The notes beneath the pieces were generated by a model, which ran no database searches, had not been told where the DNA came from, and saw only the letters and a list, made by a program, of their open reading frames with translations. Below, piece by piece: positions 1 through 12,829 of a stretch of 64,000 bases of DNA (position 1 is the stretch's first letter; every line of letters begins with the position of its first letter). The stretch is taken from NCBI GenBank assembly GCA_024760905.1, contig CM045732.1, forward strand, positions 53,602,996 to 53,666,995, read 5' to 3'. Both the position numbers and the translations under genes were made by a program. The DNA comes from Plotosus lineatus (taxonomy: Eukaryota; Chordata; Actinopteri; Siluriformes; Plotosidae).

Positions 1-1084
1 TAATATTAGGCTATCTATTTGAAAGTTGAAGTTGATCTGGGGATGATGATCCTACGTACACTCAAGCAAATCAACCAAAGAATGGCTAAAAATACAATGT
101 TTGTCGAGTGAGCTATTCAAAGCACAGATTAAAAATTTTTTCAACTGAGATTTTGATCCCTCTAAAATGTTTATATTTTTTAGAGCATACTATTTCAAGG
201 TTAAGACATTTCTTAACTGTATTAGAAACCTTTTGCAGCTGAAAAATGAACCACGTATGCATACCCTTCAGGATCATCTGACACCTGTTCTTCAGTGTGT
301 TAGTCCACTGAAAGAATAGATCACATTAAAGAGCGCAAAAACTGACAGGAGGGTCAAAGGTTAGTCAATAAATAGTTTAAAAAAATAACCCTTAGGTAGC
401 TTGTCTCTGTCTTTCTTACTCGTTCACACTCTTTTATTCTGCTGCAGAGTGTAAGATAATTTCAGAAAACATCTAGAAAAGCATAGTATGAAATATATAT
501 TACATTCACAGTCTCAGATGATATATAGTATTTAGATACTGTATATTTCATAATATCTTACTGAAAAATACATTTCTTGTTTTAACTGTAATATACAGCA
601 TTTAGCATCAACACATCAACAAATATTAAACATGCATTAATTACCTCACCAAATTCGCTCAACAACAGTCCATTGTATATTCCTGCACAGTGAAAGTCTG
701 AAGAATTATTCACAAGCCTCTAGTGATCTAGACATGTAACTGCGCCTGGCATACTTATGAGTATCTGAACTCAATTCAAACATTTGAAGAGACAACACAA
801 AAAGGCTCACAAAGCCTATCAATCAACAGTCAAGGATCAAATAACTAAAATTATGCATCAATCGCTGCAAATGTTTCACTCGTCATTCCAAGACATCTCA
901 GTGTGCCAATCATTTCCTGCTTGTCTTAAATTTTGGGAAAAAATACATCTTTTTTTTTTTTTTTTTTTTTTTCAAAAGGAGACTGGGCAGTAAATGATAA
1001 TTTAAAAATGGAGAGTACATTTTAAAAAGTAGAGAACATAAAACAATTGAGCTTATCCGCTAAATACACATTTGTACATTAAGC
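1..1084. other. kif26a intron, no gene seen
   Basis: AT-rich, apparently unique sequence with one T run of about 24 (949-972). No exon with credible splice sites was found on the minus strand. Confidence 0.5.
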
Positions 1085-1590
1085 TAGTGCTTCTCAATTA
1101 TTTTCTGTGGAGCTCCCTCTCGGAAGAAAAAAACACCCCCCACACACACACACCACACACACACCACACACACACCGCCCCACAAGCAACTAGAAATAGT
1201 ATTATTTGTCTATAAAATTGTTATAAGTACACATCTGCATAACACTGTATCTTTATTAACGTTAAAAGCAAAAAGAAAGAAATATAGTTCAACTTATAAC
1301 AAAGAAAAACATCATTAACATTGTTTTTTAATCTATAACAGAAAAGATTTAAAGTGCACCCATGTGCCTGAAATTTAAAAAATACATCATTATTTAAACA
1401 TATTTTCCATTTTGTTTCTTGCTGGGTTGTTTACTGCACTTCATATCTTTGGTCATGCGAAAAACAGCTACACCATAGTGCATGAGGTCACCACTGCCAA
1501 CTACTGGAATGGGGGTGCAATTACACTTAATTCTCATACACTATTCCAGAAAAGCATATTTCCCAGGGTCATACACCCCCCCCCCCCCCT

Positions 1591-1629
<39 letters not shown>

Positions 1630-1692
1630 CTCACCCCCACCCCCCAACCCGGCATCATACCGGGGGCATGCCCCACTATTTGAGAAACACTG
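1085..1692. mobile_element. hAT-type non-autonomous element with 8-bp TSD
   Basis: The left end TAGTGCTTCTCAATT and the right end TTTGAGAAACACTG are near-perfect inverted repeats of hAT type (CAGTGYTTCTCAA). They are flanked by CATTAAGC (1077-1084) and CATTAAAC (1693-1700), an 8-bp duplication matching at 7 of 8. The 608-bp interior has no transposase and contains two (CA)n tracts. Confidence 0.75.
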
Positions 1693-4600
1693 CATTAAAC
1701 ACATGTTCAAACATGTGTTTAATACATGTACATCCATTACCACAGCCTACAAGCACATCTAACACCTGTGCAGGAATTTCATCAATTCTCTATTGTTTCC
1801 TGCTGTTACAAAACTGTGGTCTTTAACCTGCGGTCTGCAGTGATGAAGGCTTTTATAAAATTACAACCAGTTAAACCAAAGCTGAAAACTGCATGAAAAG
1901 AGACTTGTCTCCAGAGTGGTGCTCCTACCCTGCTCGCATTATTCCACCCTGACAGGCATCCACATGTGTGTTCCGTGTTATCAGCCACCCAGTGTTTTCC
2001 GTTCTGCATTTCTACCTTTCATGTTCAGCTGGATTTCCACATGTTCACTCACTGTTTCACCAAGAAGGTAAATTTCACACCAAATCACCAGACTGGCACA
2101 TGTCAAAGTCTCCGTAACTCTGTAATGAATGTTATCGACATGACTAACAGTACAGAGTATAACTATGACTGTTCCTGTTCATTTTAAAGGAATTTATTTA
2201 AATATTGTTGATTTAAATAACATATTTGCAGAGGTACTCTTGTAAAATTCTCTTGCATGTCAAGCCTTTTTAACAGGAATCATTCCTGAGCATTTCAGAG
2301 AAAAAATGAAAAGAGAGCCAATAAAAATAATATCTCATAAATCATAAATGAAAATGATCCTCAGAAAACAACAGATACTCAAAAGCTGCTTTACAAGTCC
2401 TGTTAGTGCCAAGAGCCATATAGCATGAGGGAGAGGGAGGAAATAAATGTGAAACCATTAGATTAAAGTGATTGATTTATAGCAGGTGCTCAGGCATGTG
2501 TAGGGCAACCCTTGCCTGCAGGGATCAGGGTGAAGGATGGGCTAAGCCTGCCGAACCAGGACTTCCAGAAAGCGCTTACCTTTCCTTTAAACTGGCCTGC
2601 CTTCCCATGTGGCACAGGTTTCAGCCTCATGAAAGTAACAATTTGTATATTTAACCCGTGCATACAAATTCACACAAACACAAGTTCAATCGAGGAGCAT
2701 TGTCAATGAGGATAAAATTACATATTTTCTATTGTGTGGGTTTTTACCATCACAATGACACTACAAAGTATCCGTACAAAAGCTGATGATCTTTTCCTTA
2801 TATTCAATCGTACAGCAACCAAACCCGCTGCAATTCTTTATACAGAAAATCTTAACTTGATTCTCTTTTTGTCTTTCCCATGCATCCTCATTTGCTTTCT
2901 CTTTATCTTAAATATATATTATTGTTACACAAGAATCATTATTTCATCACGAAAAACTCACTTTTCCAATGCAGCCATGCAATTATAGTTCAGAAGCACG
3001 GTTACAGCCAAGGTAAGGCAAGTAGGTTCATGTCAACCACTGTATCAGGTGACACATTCAACTAAAAAAATGACCAAAGGCTACAGGTGCTTTTGACCTG
3101 AAAGAGTTTAAAAATGTCTTACAGATCACAACAGAAGGCTTGTAGGCCCTTAGAGATCTAGTGACCAATTGTTATAGATGACAGCCACTTCTGTCCCACT
3201 GAACAGACCAAAAGAGATGAAAAATCATCTATATCCAAGAAACAATTCATCTTGGTAAATTTGATACCAGGGGTCCAACCACAATTGAAGGGTTAAGGAT
3301 TCTATCCCATATAGTTGGGTTTGCTCTAACCCAGGTGTTCAGGCTCCTCAGTCTTGTTGAAAGATCTCATAATTGTAGTGCACAATGCAACTGGAATCCA
3401 AAGCTGGATTTGTAGACTTCTCATGTTCCATCTTACCAGTTAATCCCCATTTAGAACACTGTAATTTCAACATAACTTCATCCAATTATGTCACCTCTTC
3501 AGAAGTCACATCAATCACTTTGGAAACCAGGTCAGTGTTGTGTGTGTCTAAAACCAGGTCATTTTGTCAGTAAATTATTTCGCATATCGTGCTGTATTAA
3601 GCTTCCAGACATTACTTTACGTATTAAGTCTTTGTTAAGAAATGAATGGTCTGATATTGAAACAAATGAACTACTGAGCGGCAAGCTGTAGCTCTGTGTG
3701 AGAAGTGCTCATTCCTTATCCAATGGAATCATTGAAAGTAAATAATAAAGCAAAGGATGCAGGGAACCATGGGCAAGCCCTGTGGAAAAACGCTGCCCCA
3801 TGAAAAGCTGTGGGGCGTGAAGAAAGACTAATTGCCACCTAACACGCACACTGCTGAAGACTATAAAGAAGCAGCTTGTCACCACAGCATCAGTGCTGAC
3901 CAAGCGTTTTCTGGACTGTATGTGACTATCAACTTCCTTTGCAGAACATCTCCAAAAATCAGCCTTGGGATCAGCATATGCAACAACATTGTGCTTGTCT
4001 TTCAAAAATCAGTACAGCCTAATTTCAAAGACAATCTTCTATAAAATAGCTGTGTTATCAGTCGGCTAGTCTGAAACTGTTCAAACAATGGGAACGGGCA
4101 TGGCTGCTTTTTTAAATGAAAGAAAGATCTGTGAAAAGGTTGAGAGACTTTATCGTCCAATCTGCTTCTGTATGGCTAATTAAATGTAATAAATGTTTGA
4201 TACTAATTTTAGGCTGTGTGCCATTGAGGTTTCTGGCAAAACTCAAATATGCCACAGAATGATTATTAAAGCCAAAAGCACTCCATGGGAAGCTGCAGCC
4301 ATGCCAGATTATTAACACTTTACCATACACACCAGTGCAATATGTGGCACATCTGCAATAGATTTTCTGACAGATTTAAGGTTACTAATATCATGTGAAT
4401 TGAAGTGAATTAAAAATAACAAATGTATGACAGTACTTGATATTATAAATTCTGTATGAAATCCCATATGCAATCGTGAATAAAAACAAGGTTCCGTTAG
4501 CAGCAATTACTTGCTACCTAATAAACAGTACAGCAGTCCTTTAGGTCAGGTAACTGTACTGCTTGTCCCATTTGGACAATGCATCCTTTCTCCTCTTCAA

Positions 4601-6490
4601 CTAAGGAAACTGATCCCCTCCCTAAAAAGCAACCTCCCACAGTGATTGCGCCCACAGCCTCATTAAGCCATCAGCACAGAATCTGATAAAAGTAATAATC
4701 CTCTGTTCTAACCTCCTTCCTGCATCTCCAAAACTGGTACAGACCACACAGGACCAATGATCTGCATGGCCAGACAGACCAGCACTCTTTAAGTTCCCAT
4801 GCTTCACTACTTCCAGGAGCCCAGTGATGGAGGAAACCACATAAGGAAAGAGGAAAGATGGCACTGCTTTGGGTGCAGATATAACCAAGCCCAGAATCCC
4901 ATTTATTCAACTAATAGGATTGCGCATTGGATGATATGCCATAGAGGCAAATACACACATATTTATATACTGTATACAAAGCCTCCTCTGTCTTAGCCGT
5001 TAACCTGGGGAAAGGCAAAGGGGGAGGGGTCAAATAAAGCTGGAGGGAGTGAAATCCTACCTAAGCATGAGATCTTCCTTTGAAACCACCAGCACTAAAT
5101 AGAGTTGGAGGGGGAAACCTGAGGCTAGCCTTGCCAGCAAGTCAGACAACAATAAAGCGTTGCAAGCCTATATTTAACAGTGGTGGGAATTTGTTGCGGG
5201 GTATACAGGAACACTTTGAATACATGGTGAAGGTCAACTGGGTGTCTGTTTCCTCCGCAGACTCCACAGCAAATACACTCAACTCTCAACTACCCCCAAT
5301 CTCGAAGTCTACGGAGCAAGATAAGCATTGTTTTTCCAAAACAATAGGTCACTTCCAAACTGTACTCTACTGCAATGTCCCTCGGCTAGTGGAACTTTCA
5401 GCTTAAGTGTGTGAACGAGGAAGAAACAGGTCTCGCATGACCAAGAGTGAAGAAATATAGTAAAATAACAAAGGTCAATTTCGCTTGGCATTAATTATGA
5501 ATATAATTAAAGACTGTTTTAATGATGTATATACCGTTAAAGACAATATTGCCGTGGGAATATTTAAATACAGTGGAGTTCAAATACATTGACTTGGGTT
5601 TCTCTGTTATCACATTTAGGTACACCGGCATACTGTGTTCACAAGCGAGTATTTTCCTGTTTATGCAGACTGATGACCATGAAGGGGAATTCTCATTTGG
5701 CCTTGCCAAGTGATGAAGGATTTCAATCATCACCACTAATTGAGTCTGGTATAAGTCAAGTCCTCCCACTTTAGCTTGATGCTCACTAATCTTAGCAAGA
5801 GCCAAAATGCAAATGTAAATACAAATGAGTAGGAGAAGGAAAGTTTGCTTTGGATGCTGACTGACTCAATGACATATAAAGGTTACAGTGTTTAAAGATT
5901 GATTTAATAACTCAACAAGAGAGCGCCATTCTGTCTGTGTGTAGCATGAAGTCTTTTGTATATATTAATCTGCTGTAAACAGTGGTGTCATACAGTTTAA
6001 CCCATCCGACACACAGTAATCAATATACATTATCTGCTGTTATATAACAATCTCTGATTAACGCAGAAGAGTTCATATGAAAATCATTTGTGTTGTGTGA
6101 AACAGATTACAAACCTCTTAAGGCAATAATGACAGAACATGTCTCTCAAACGGGATCCTTGAAAAACTTATGTTAATTCTGTAGTGCTGAAGATCAAGAA
6201 CAAATATGAAATTATAGTAAAACTAGTATAATGGTATTAGTTGCAACCCAAATGGACTGACGTCATGAACTAAAAATGTTTAATCAAAAGCGCATAGACT
6301 TAAAAATCCGTGATTACCGTACACATAAGTAATACATACCCAAGGTTTCACATCAACTTTTTAAGATGTTTGGAGTTGTGTGTGGAAAGGTTGAAAATAA
6401 AAGGTTAGGTCCCAACCTCGAGTCACTGCTCAATTTCCTTTCTCCTTCCAAAAGCAGGGAAACAAGGTATGTTGCCTAGTCTAAATTACC
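1693..6490. other. kif26a intron, no gene or clear repeat seen
   Basis: About 4.8 kb of AT-rich sequence. Only short open frames occur; none resembles the second Cys-x-x-Cys segment or the motor domain of KIF26, so the next kif26a coding exon is probably outside the window. Confidence 0.5.
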
Positions 6491-6493
6491 CCA

Positions 6494-6524
<31 letters not shown>

Positions 6525-6735
6525 GTCTATGTATTCGTCATGTGGGGACCTACATCTACATACACATTCACGTTATGGGAACTTTTTTCCTTATGAAGAC
6601 AAAATGCAATGTCCCCTACTGTAAAATCATTCAGTAGACCCGACATGTTTTAAAAGCTCAAGTAAAGGTTTGGGTTGGTCATTTAGGGTTAGGGCAAGAA
6701 TCCAGGAAATTATTGTAAGACCCCTGTCCCCTGAA

Positions 6736-6851
<116 letters not shown>

Positions 6852-7019
6852 GGGGGGAGGGTGCATTTACATGATGCCTTTTGTGATATATTGACATCCC
6901 ACTGAAGGTACTAGACCACTGGGACGCTATGCAGGATAAACCAATTACTCTGGGTGCATGATTGGCACCAAAAAAAAAACATGTAGGATAAAAACAGGTG
7001 ATGCAATGAAACAGCACAG

Positions 7020-9415
7020 GGGGGGTTACAGGTGATACAATGCAACAGCACCAGGTTGTTACGGGAGATACAATGTGACAGTACCGGGTCTGTTACAGGT
7101 GATACAATGCAACAGCACCAGGTGTGTTACAGATGATACAATGCGACAGCATCAGGTGTGTTATAGGTGACACAATGCTATAGCGCCAGGTGTGTTACAG
7201 ATGATACAATGCGACAGCATCTGGGGTGTTACAGATGATACAATGCGACAGCACCAGATGTGTTACAGGTGATACAATGTGACAGCACCAGGTGTGTTAA
7301 AGATGATACAATGCAACAGCATCAGGTGTGTTACAGATGATACAATGCGACAGCACCTGGTGTGTTACGGGTGACACAATAGTACCAGGTGTGTTACAGG
7401 TGATACAATGTGACAGCACCAGATGTGTTACAGATGATACAATGCCACAGCACCAGGTGTGTTACAGATGATACAATGCAACAGTACCAGATGTGTTACC
7501 GATGATACAATGCGACAGCACCAGATATGTTACAGATGATACAATGCGACAGCACCAGATGTGTTACAGATGATACAATGCGACAGCACCTGGTGTGTTA
7601 CGGGTGACACAATGCGATAGTACCAGGTGTGTTACAGATGATACAATGCGACAGCATCAGGTGTGTTATAGGTGACACAATGCTATAGCGCCAGGTGTGT
7701 TACAGATGATACAATGCGACAGCATCTGGTGTGTTACAGATGATACAATGCGACAGCACCAGATGTGTTACAGGTGATACAATGCGACAGCACCAGGTGT
7801 GTTAAAGATGATACAATGCAACAGCATCAGGTGTGTTACAGATGATACAATGCGACAGCACCTGGTGTGTTACGGGTGACACAATAGTACCAGGTGTGTT
7901 ACAGGTGATACAATGTGACAGCACCAGATGTGTTACAGATGATACAATGCCACAGCACCAGGTGTGTTACAGATGATACAATGCAACAGTACCAGGTGTG
8001 TTACCGATGATACAATGCGACAGCACCAGATATGTTACAGATGATACAATGCGACAGCACCAGATGTGTTACAGATGATACAATGCGACAGCACCTGGTG
8101 TGTTACGGGTGACACAATGCGATATTACCAGGTGTGTTACAGATGATACAATGCGACAGCACCAGATGTGTTACAGATGATACAATGCGACAGCACCAGA
8201 TGTGTTACAGATGATACAATGCGACAGCACCAGATGTGTTACAGATGATACAATGCGATAGCACCTGCTGTGTTACAGGTGATACAATGTGATAGCACCA
8301 GGTGTGTTACTGGTGATACAATGCGACAGCACCAGGTGTGTTACTGGTGATACAATGCGACAGCACCAGGTGTGTTACAGATGATACAATGCGACAGCAC
8401 CTGGTGTGTTATGGGTGACAATGCGATAGTACCAGGTGTGTTACAGGTGATACAATGTGACAGCACCAGATGTGTTACAGATGATACAATGCGACAGCAC
8501 CTGGTGTGTTACAGATGATACAATGTGACAGCACCAGGTGTGTTACGACACAATACGACAGCACCAGGTGTGTTACAGATGATACAATGCGACAGCACCA
8601 GATGTGTTACAGATGATACAATGCAACAGCACCAGGTGTGTTACAGATGATACAATTTGACAGCACCAGATGTGTTACAGATTATACAATGCGACAGCAC
8701 CAGATGTGTTACAGGTGATACAATGCGACAGCACCAGGTGTGTTACAGATTATACAATGCGACAGCACCAGATGTGTTACAGGTGATACAATTTGACAGC
8801 ACCAGATGTGTTACAGATTATACAATGCGACAGCACCAGATGTGTTACAGATAATACAATGCGACAGCACCTGGTGTGTTACGGGTGATACAATGCGATA
8901 GTACCAGGTGTGTTACAGGTGATACAATGCGACAGCACCTGGTGGGGTGATACAATGCGATAGTACCAGATGTGTTACAGGTGATACAATGCGACAGCAC
9001 CAGATGTGTTACAGGTGATACAATGCGACAGCACCAGATGTGTTACAGATGATACAATGCGACAGCACCAGATGTGTTACAGATGATACAATGCAACAGC
9101 ACCAGATGTGTTACAGATGATACAATGCGACAGCACCTGGTGGGGTGATACAATGCGATAGTACCAGATGTGTTACAGGTGATACAATGCGACAGCACCA
9201 GATGTGTTACAGATGATACAATGCAACAGCACCAGGTGTGTTACAGGTGATACAATGCAACAGCACCAGATGTGTTACAGATGATACAATGCAACAGCAC
9301 CAGATGTGTTACAGATGATACAATGCGACAGCACCTGGTGGGGTGATACAATGCGATAGTACCAGATGTGTTACAGATGATACAATGCGACAGTACCAGG
9401 TGTGTTACAAATGTG
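7020..9415. repeat. minisatellite, about 32-bp unit, roughly 75 copies
   Basis: The unit is GTGTTACAGATGATACAATG followed by CGACAGCACCAG. Units vary at fixed places (CAGATGA or CAGGTGA, GCACCAG or GCACCTGG, GCGACAG or GCAACAG) and some are shortened. A block of variants at 7158-7662 recurs at 7663-8167, a shift of exactly 505 bp, showing a segmental duplication within the array. The array ends about 35 bp from the kif26a exon donor at 9450, so it lies inside the intron. The spacing is continuous, without unique spacers, so it is not CRISPR. Confidence 0.98.
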
Positions 9416-9450
9416 AACGGATTGTTCAAACTCATGTCTGTCTCACTGAC

Positions 9451-9681
9451 CTGCAGGGATGTTGGCTCTGTTAGGACTAGTGCTCGCCTTTTGAGCTCCG
9501 CCACAGTCACCTGACACTGCTTGCACAAGTCTGTCGCTTTGGTGACCTCGTCCCTGTCCGTCTCGGTGATGCTGACTGAGCGCGCGCCCTCGGGCTGCGG
9601 TCTGCTCCCACAGCGCCTCTGCCGCGGACTGGGCTCAGAGGAAGAGCAGGAAGAAGACTCTGCACTGGAGTTGCCTTCCAC
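9451..9681 (-). CDS. kif26a: kif26a-like exon 2 (N-terminal CxxC region)
   Basis: A 231-bp exon, phase 0 on both sides, between acceptor TTTTCCTTTCAAG|GTG and donor CTGCAG|GTCAGT. It encodes 77 residues, Ser-rich at first, then CGSRPQPEGARS and DLCKQCQVTVAELKRRAL. Both blocks match the N-termini of KIF26A and KIF26B as I know them (GSRPxPEGA; a Cys-x-x-Cys followed by LVELKRQA). KIF26 proteins are kinesin-like, microtubule-binding and not ATPase-active; KIF26A acts in enteric neuron growth and GDNF-Ret/Grb2 signalling. Position next to aspg on the same strand favours KIF26A over 26B. The motor domain exons are not in the window and must lie left of position 1. Confidence 0.8.
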
Positions 9682-9899
9682 CTTGAAAGGAAAACATCAG
9701 GAGGGAAAGTGTTGGTAGAAACCCGACATTAAGAACATGTTGCGCTTCTGAGGGAACCTCGATGCTCTGGAGTAGAAAGAATTCAATGAATGGTTATCAA
9801 AAATATTTATTGATAAATTATTAAAGATCTTCCAGCAACAAATAAAACTATGTATAACTGTAACTCTTGCCGATCAGTACGACTCTTCACGTGACTTAC

Positions 9900-9950
9900 T
9901 GCGGTGCGGTTGTGACCCTGTGCGTCAGCAGCGTTCTCAGCTCGAGTCAT
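9900..9950 (-). CDS. kif26a: kif26a-like first coding exon (preferred start)
   Basis: ATG opens 17 codons (MTRAENAADAQGHNRTA) ending at a strong donor, CGCA|GTAAGT, in phase 0. This joins cleanly to the next exon across a 218-bp intron. The CpG-rich stretch directly upstream (9951-10200) looks like a promoter and 5' UTR. No alignment supports the 17 residues, so the start rests on splice phase and context. Confidence 0.5.
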
Positions 9951-10200
9951 GTCGATCAAAACTTAGCACAAAGTTCAGAAAGCTGTTTTTCTTTTCAAAG
10001 TAACTCCACGCTGGGATAGAGACGCGGCAGTTTCAAAAAAAAAGTGAAACACGGTGAACGGAGCATCTTTAAACCGCCATGGAACAGTTGTGCGCTTTCT
10101 CGTGCCATGTCGAGATGGAGTTCCAGATTGGCCTGCTGTCACTGCTTGTAGGCAACGGAGGGGGCGTGGCTGTTCCCTCGTGCGCGCGCACCCTGCTTAA
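9951..10200 (-). promoter_or_regulatory. CpG-rich promoter-like region of kif26a-like gene
   Basis: This stretch is clearly richer in CG dinucleotides than its AT-rich surroundings, with a GCGCGCGCAC run and a GGGGGCGTGG Sp1-like box near 10160. It precedes the preferred kif26a start. No TATA box was seen at a fitting place. Confidence 0.45.
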
Positions 10201-11160
10201 TAGTAGCCTATATTTAGTAGTTCGTAAGTAATAGTAATAGCTGTACTCGGGATTTCCAAATTACAGTGCATATATGCTAACAATAATTTCCATTAGCTAC
10301 ACTGGATGTGGATTTCCTCCCATGTTTATAGTTTTGTTTCCTTATCATGTTTTTATGTTCTCGCATACATTACGTTATAAGTAAACTCATGTTTTACAAG
10401 AATGATGTCATCTTGTTCGTGCTGTGTAAAGTTAACCGTGGAAGCGGCTGCTCTGGCTGGGATGTACAGTACTGTATGATAACATTATTTACCTTCTCTG
10501 TTACTTTGGCGCCATCATCTGGTTATTTTTGCAACTACAATTTTCCAAAACAAAACTATTGCAATTTTTTAAATATAATTTAATTATTTATATCTAAAAT
10601 TTGATGGTGATGTAAGCATTTTGGTCACATGATTTGAAGCCACAGCCTAAATGGTTATCCTTCTTTCTCCACTTCAAGTATTCCACCTCATTGTCTGTCC
10701 ATTCGCCACAGACTATCCACCATCAATAAGTAATGAACTGTTGAACAGTAGGCTGCAAAAGGAAGGACTCCACCGATGTAGATCCATAAATTCAGAACCG
10801 CAAATGGCATATAATAATATACATGTATTCATCATCACTGTTCAATTTAAACAGTTTTAGAAAATTAGCATGCCAATAAAATAGTATTTGGGATGGGCAT
10901 CAGATAAAATATCCATTATTTTACAAGGTAATAATCCAGTCTGAAGATGTGCTGATTGATCTGACTTTATTGATTTGCTTTAGTGATAGGAGACTAAGCA
11001 ATATAGAGTGCTTTGATTTGCTTTAGTATCACTTACATCTAATCAACTATCAACTGCTGAAACTCATTAAACACATGCAACTTTGAAATCAAGATGTATA
11101 CAGGTTCAGGTAAATGACTGCCTGAATGTATATTACCCAGATTATAGTCCATATCCTCTG
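10200..11160. other. gene-free stretch upstream of kif26a
   Basis: AT-rich, no recognisable element and no credible exon. Confidence 0.45.
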
Positions 11161-11179
11161 CCCTCCACAACTATATATA

Positions 11180-11181
11180 TA

Positions 11182-11255
<74 letters not shown>

Positions 11256-11264
11256 TACACACCC

Positions 11265-11362
<98 letters not shown>
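11180..11362. repeat. compound (CA)n(TA)n microsatellite
   Basis: A (CA)n run at 11183-11214 is followed by (TA)n, a short GACACACATACACACCCATG interruption, about 88 bp of (TA)n and a (GT)n end. Confidence 0.97.
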
Positions 11363-11363
<1 letters not shown>

Positions 11364-11766
11364 AAGTATGGCACTTCATGTAGGTTAGTCAAGTATAATT
11401 TAAAAAGATTTTTGCACATATCAGTCTTTTTCCCAATTCTACCACACTCATCTAGATCTTATGAAAGATGAAAGTCTGGCTCCTCTCTCCCATGGACAGC
11501 ATCATTATCAGCGCTGTTTGTAGAACTTGTTGACCAAAACACTGAAAGGAGATCTGGGTATCATTTTTGCTTTCTTTTATTTACTATTTTTGAAGTAATA
11601 ACGGTTTGTGCAGGAAGTAAGTTACAAAAGTGATTTTTTTTTTTTTTTTAAAAAGAGGAGGTTGGTAAGTATAGACCTGTTCTCTGTGTGGACGCTCATG
11701 GCCACTCCCGTTTAGGATCTCATTGAAAGGTAAGTGATACTGTAGAGTGGTGTGCGATGCGCTTAC

Positions 11767-11901
11767 CTTGGCTTTCCTTCTCAAAAGATGACTCGTAAAT
11801 CCAAATATTATATCTGAGTCCATGAAAAAGGTTCCCAAATCAATCAGGGTCGGATTCGGTTTGTCAGATCCTGATGTGTCCTCGGACTTTTGTTCATCCA
11901 T
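11767..11901 (-). CDS. possible alternative first coding exon of kif26a-like gene
   Basis: ATG (context GAGAAGGATGG) opens 45 codons, MDEQKSEDTSGSDKPNPTLI followed by DLGTFFMDSDIIFGFTSHLL and RRKAK, then donor AAG|GTAAGC in phase 0, the phase needed by the exon at 9451-9681. A possible acceptor, TCCACTGCAG, lies 11 bp before the ATG. I do not recognise the peptide in KIF26 proteins. It could be a tissue-specific first exon, an exon of another transcript, or chance. Confidence 0.3.
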
Positions 11902-12297
11902 CCTTCTCAGCCTGCAGTGGACAGGGATCCCTTAGTCTTTGGGTAAATGTGGAAATGTGATACGTTCTGAGCTCCACTGAGTCATTTTACTTTTCACAAT
12001 ATGTTGCTGATGTTGTAGTTGTTTAATCCAGATGTTACTTGGACCTCACATCCATCGGTAACTCATACAAAGCGTTCCGTTCATCCTCAGTGCTTTTACA
12101 GTTATCTTTCACGTTTGATATGAATCATTCCACTCTTGAGAGATGAACAAATAAGCAACAAGCCCAAAATAAATCCGCCCGCAATCCAGAGACATCCTGT
12201 GAGGCACTTTCCTCATTCATGAATCCACCGTGTGCACGCTGCAGCTCTGCGAGTGGATTCATGCAACAGTAATAAAGAGGACCACCTTCAGAAACTC

Positions 12298-12298
12298 C

Positions 12299-12341
<43 letters not shown>

Positions 12342-12586
12342 GCGCTTTTTCTCTATCTATCTCTCTTCCCCCTCTCTCCTCTCGCTCTCTTTCTCTCTCT
12401 CTCTCTCTCTCTTCCCCATCACCCCCCCTCTCTCGCTCGCTCGCTTTCTCTATCTCTCTATCTCTCTCTCTCTTTCCCCTGTCCCCCTTTATCCCTCTCT
12501 CTCCTCTCTTCCTCTCCTTCCTCCCTCTCCCCACTCTCTCCTCTCTCTCTCTCTCTCTCTCTTTCTCTATCTCTCTCTTCCCCCTC

Positions 12587-12621
<35 letters not shown>

Positions 12622-12773
12622 CTCTATCTCTCTATCTCTCTCTCACTCTTTCCCCCTCTCTCCCCCTCCCCTTTCTCCCTCTCTCGCTCCTCTCTTCCTC
12701 TCCTTTCTCCCTCTCCCCCACTCTCTCTCTCTCCCTCTCTCTCTCTTCTCTCTCTCTCTTTCTCTCCCCCCCC
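12298..12773. repeat. polypyrimidine (CT/CTCC)n tract
   Basis: About 475 bp is almost wholly C and T on the plus strand, so purine-only on the minus strand, mainly CT repeats with CCCC insertions. A (GT)n run follows at 12778-12819. It lies 400 bp upstream of the possible alternative first exon. Confidence 0.97.
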
Positions 12774-12775
12774 CG

Positions 12776-12821
<46 letters not shown>

Positions 12822-12829
12822 CCAGTCTT

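Noticed and set aside
3709..4910. Minus-strand frames of 64-98 codons as downstream kif26a exons
   Set aside because: None contains KIF26 motifs or suitable acceptor and donor sites.
8657..8854. Repeat-protein gene in the minisatellite
   Set aside because: The open frame reflects chance absence of stops in part of the array; neighbouring units break it.
7020..9415. CRISPR array
   Set aside because: Units follow each other without unique spacers and the DNA is from a vertebrate; it is a minisatellite.
9241..9450. Extension of the kif26a exon into the minisatellite
   Set aside because: The exon ends at a good donor (CAG|GTCAGT) at 9451; the codons beyond it only translate repeat units.
11083..11471. 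Frames of alternating Tyr-Ile
   Set aside because: They derive from the (TA)n microsatellite.
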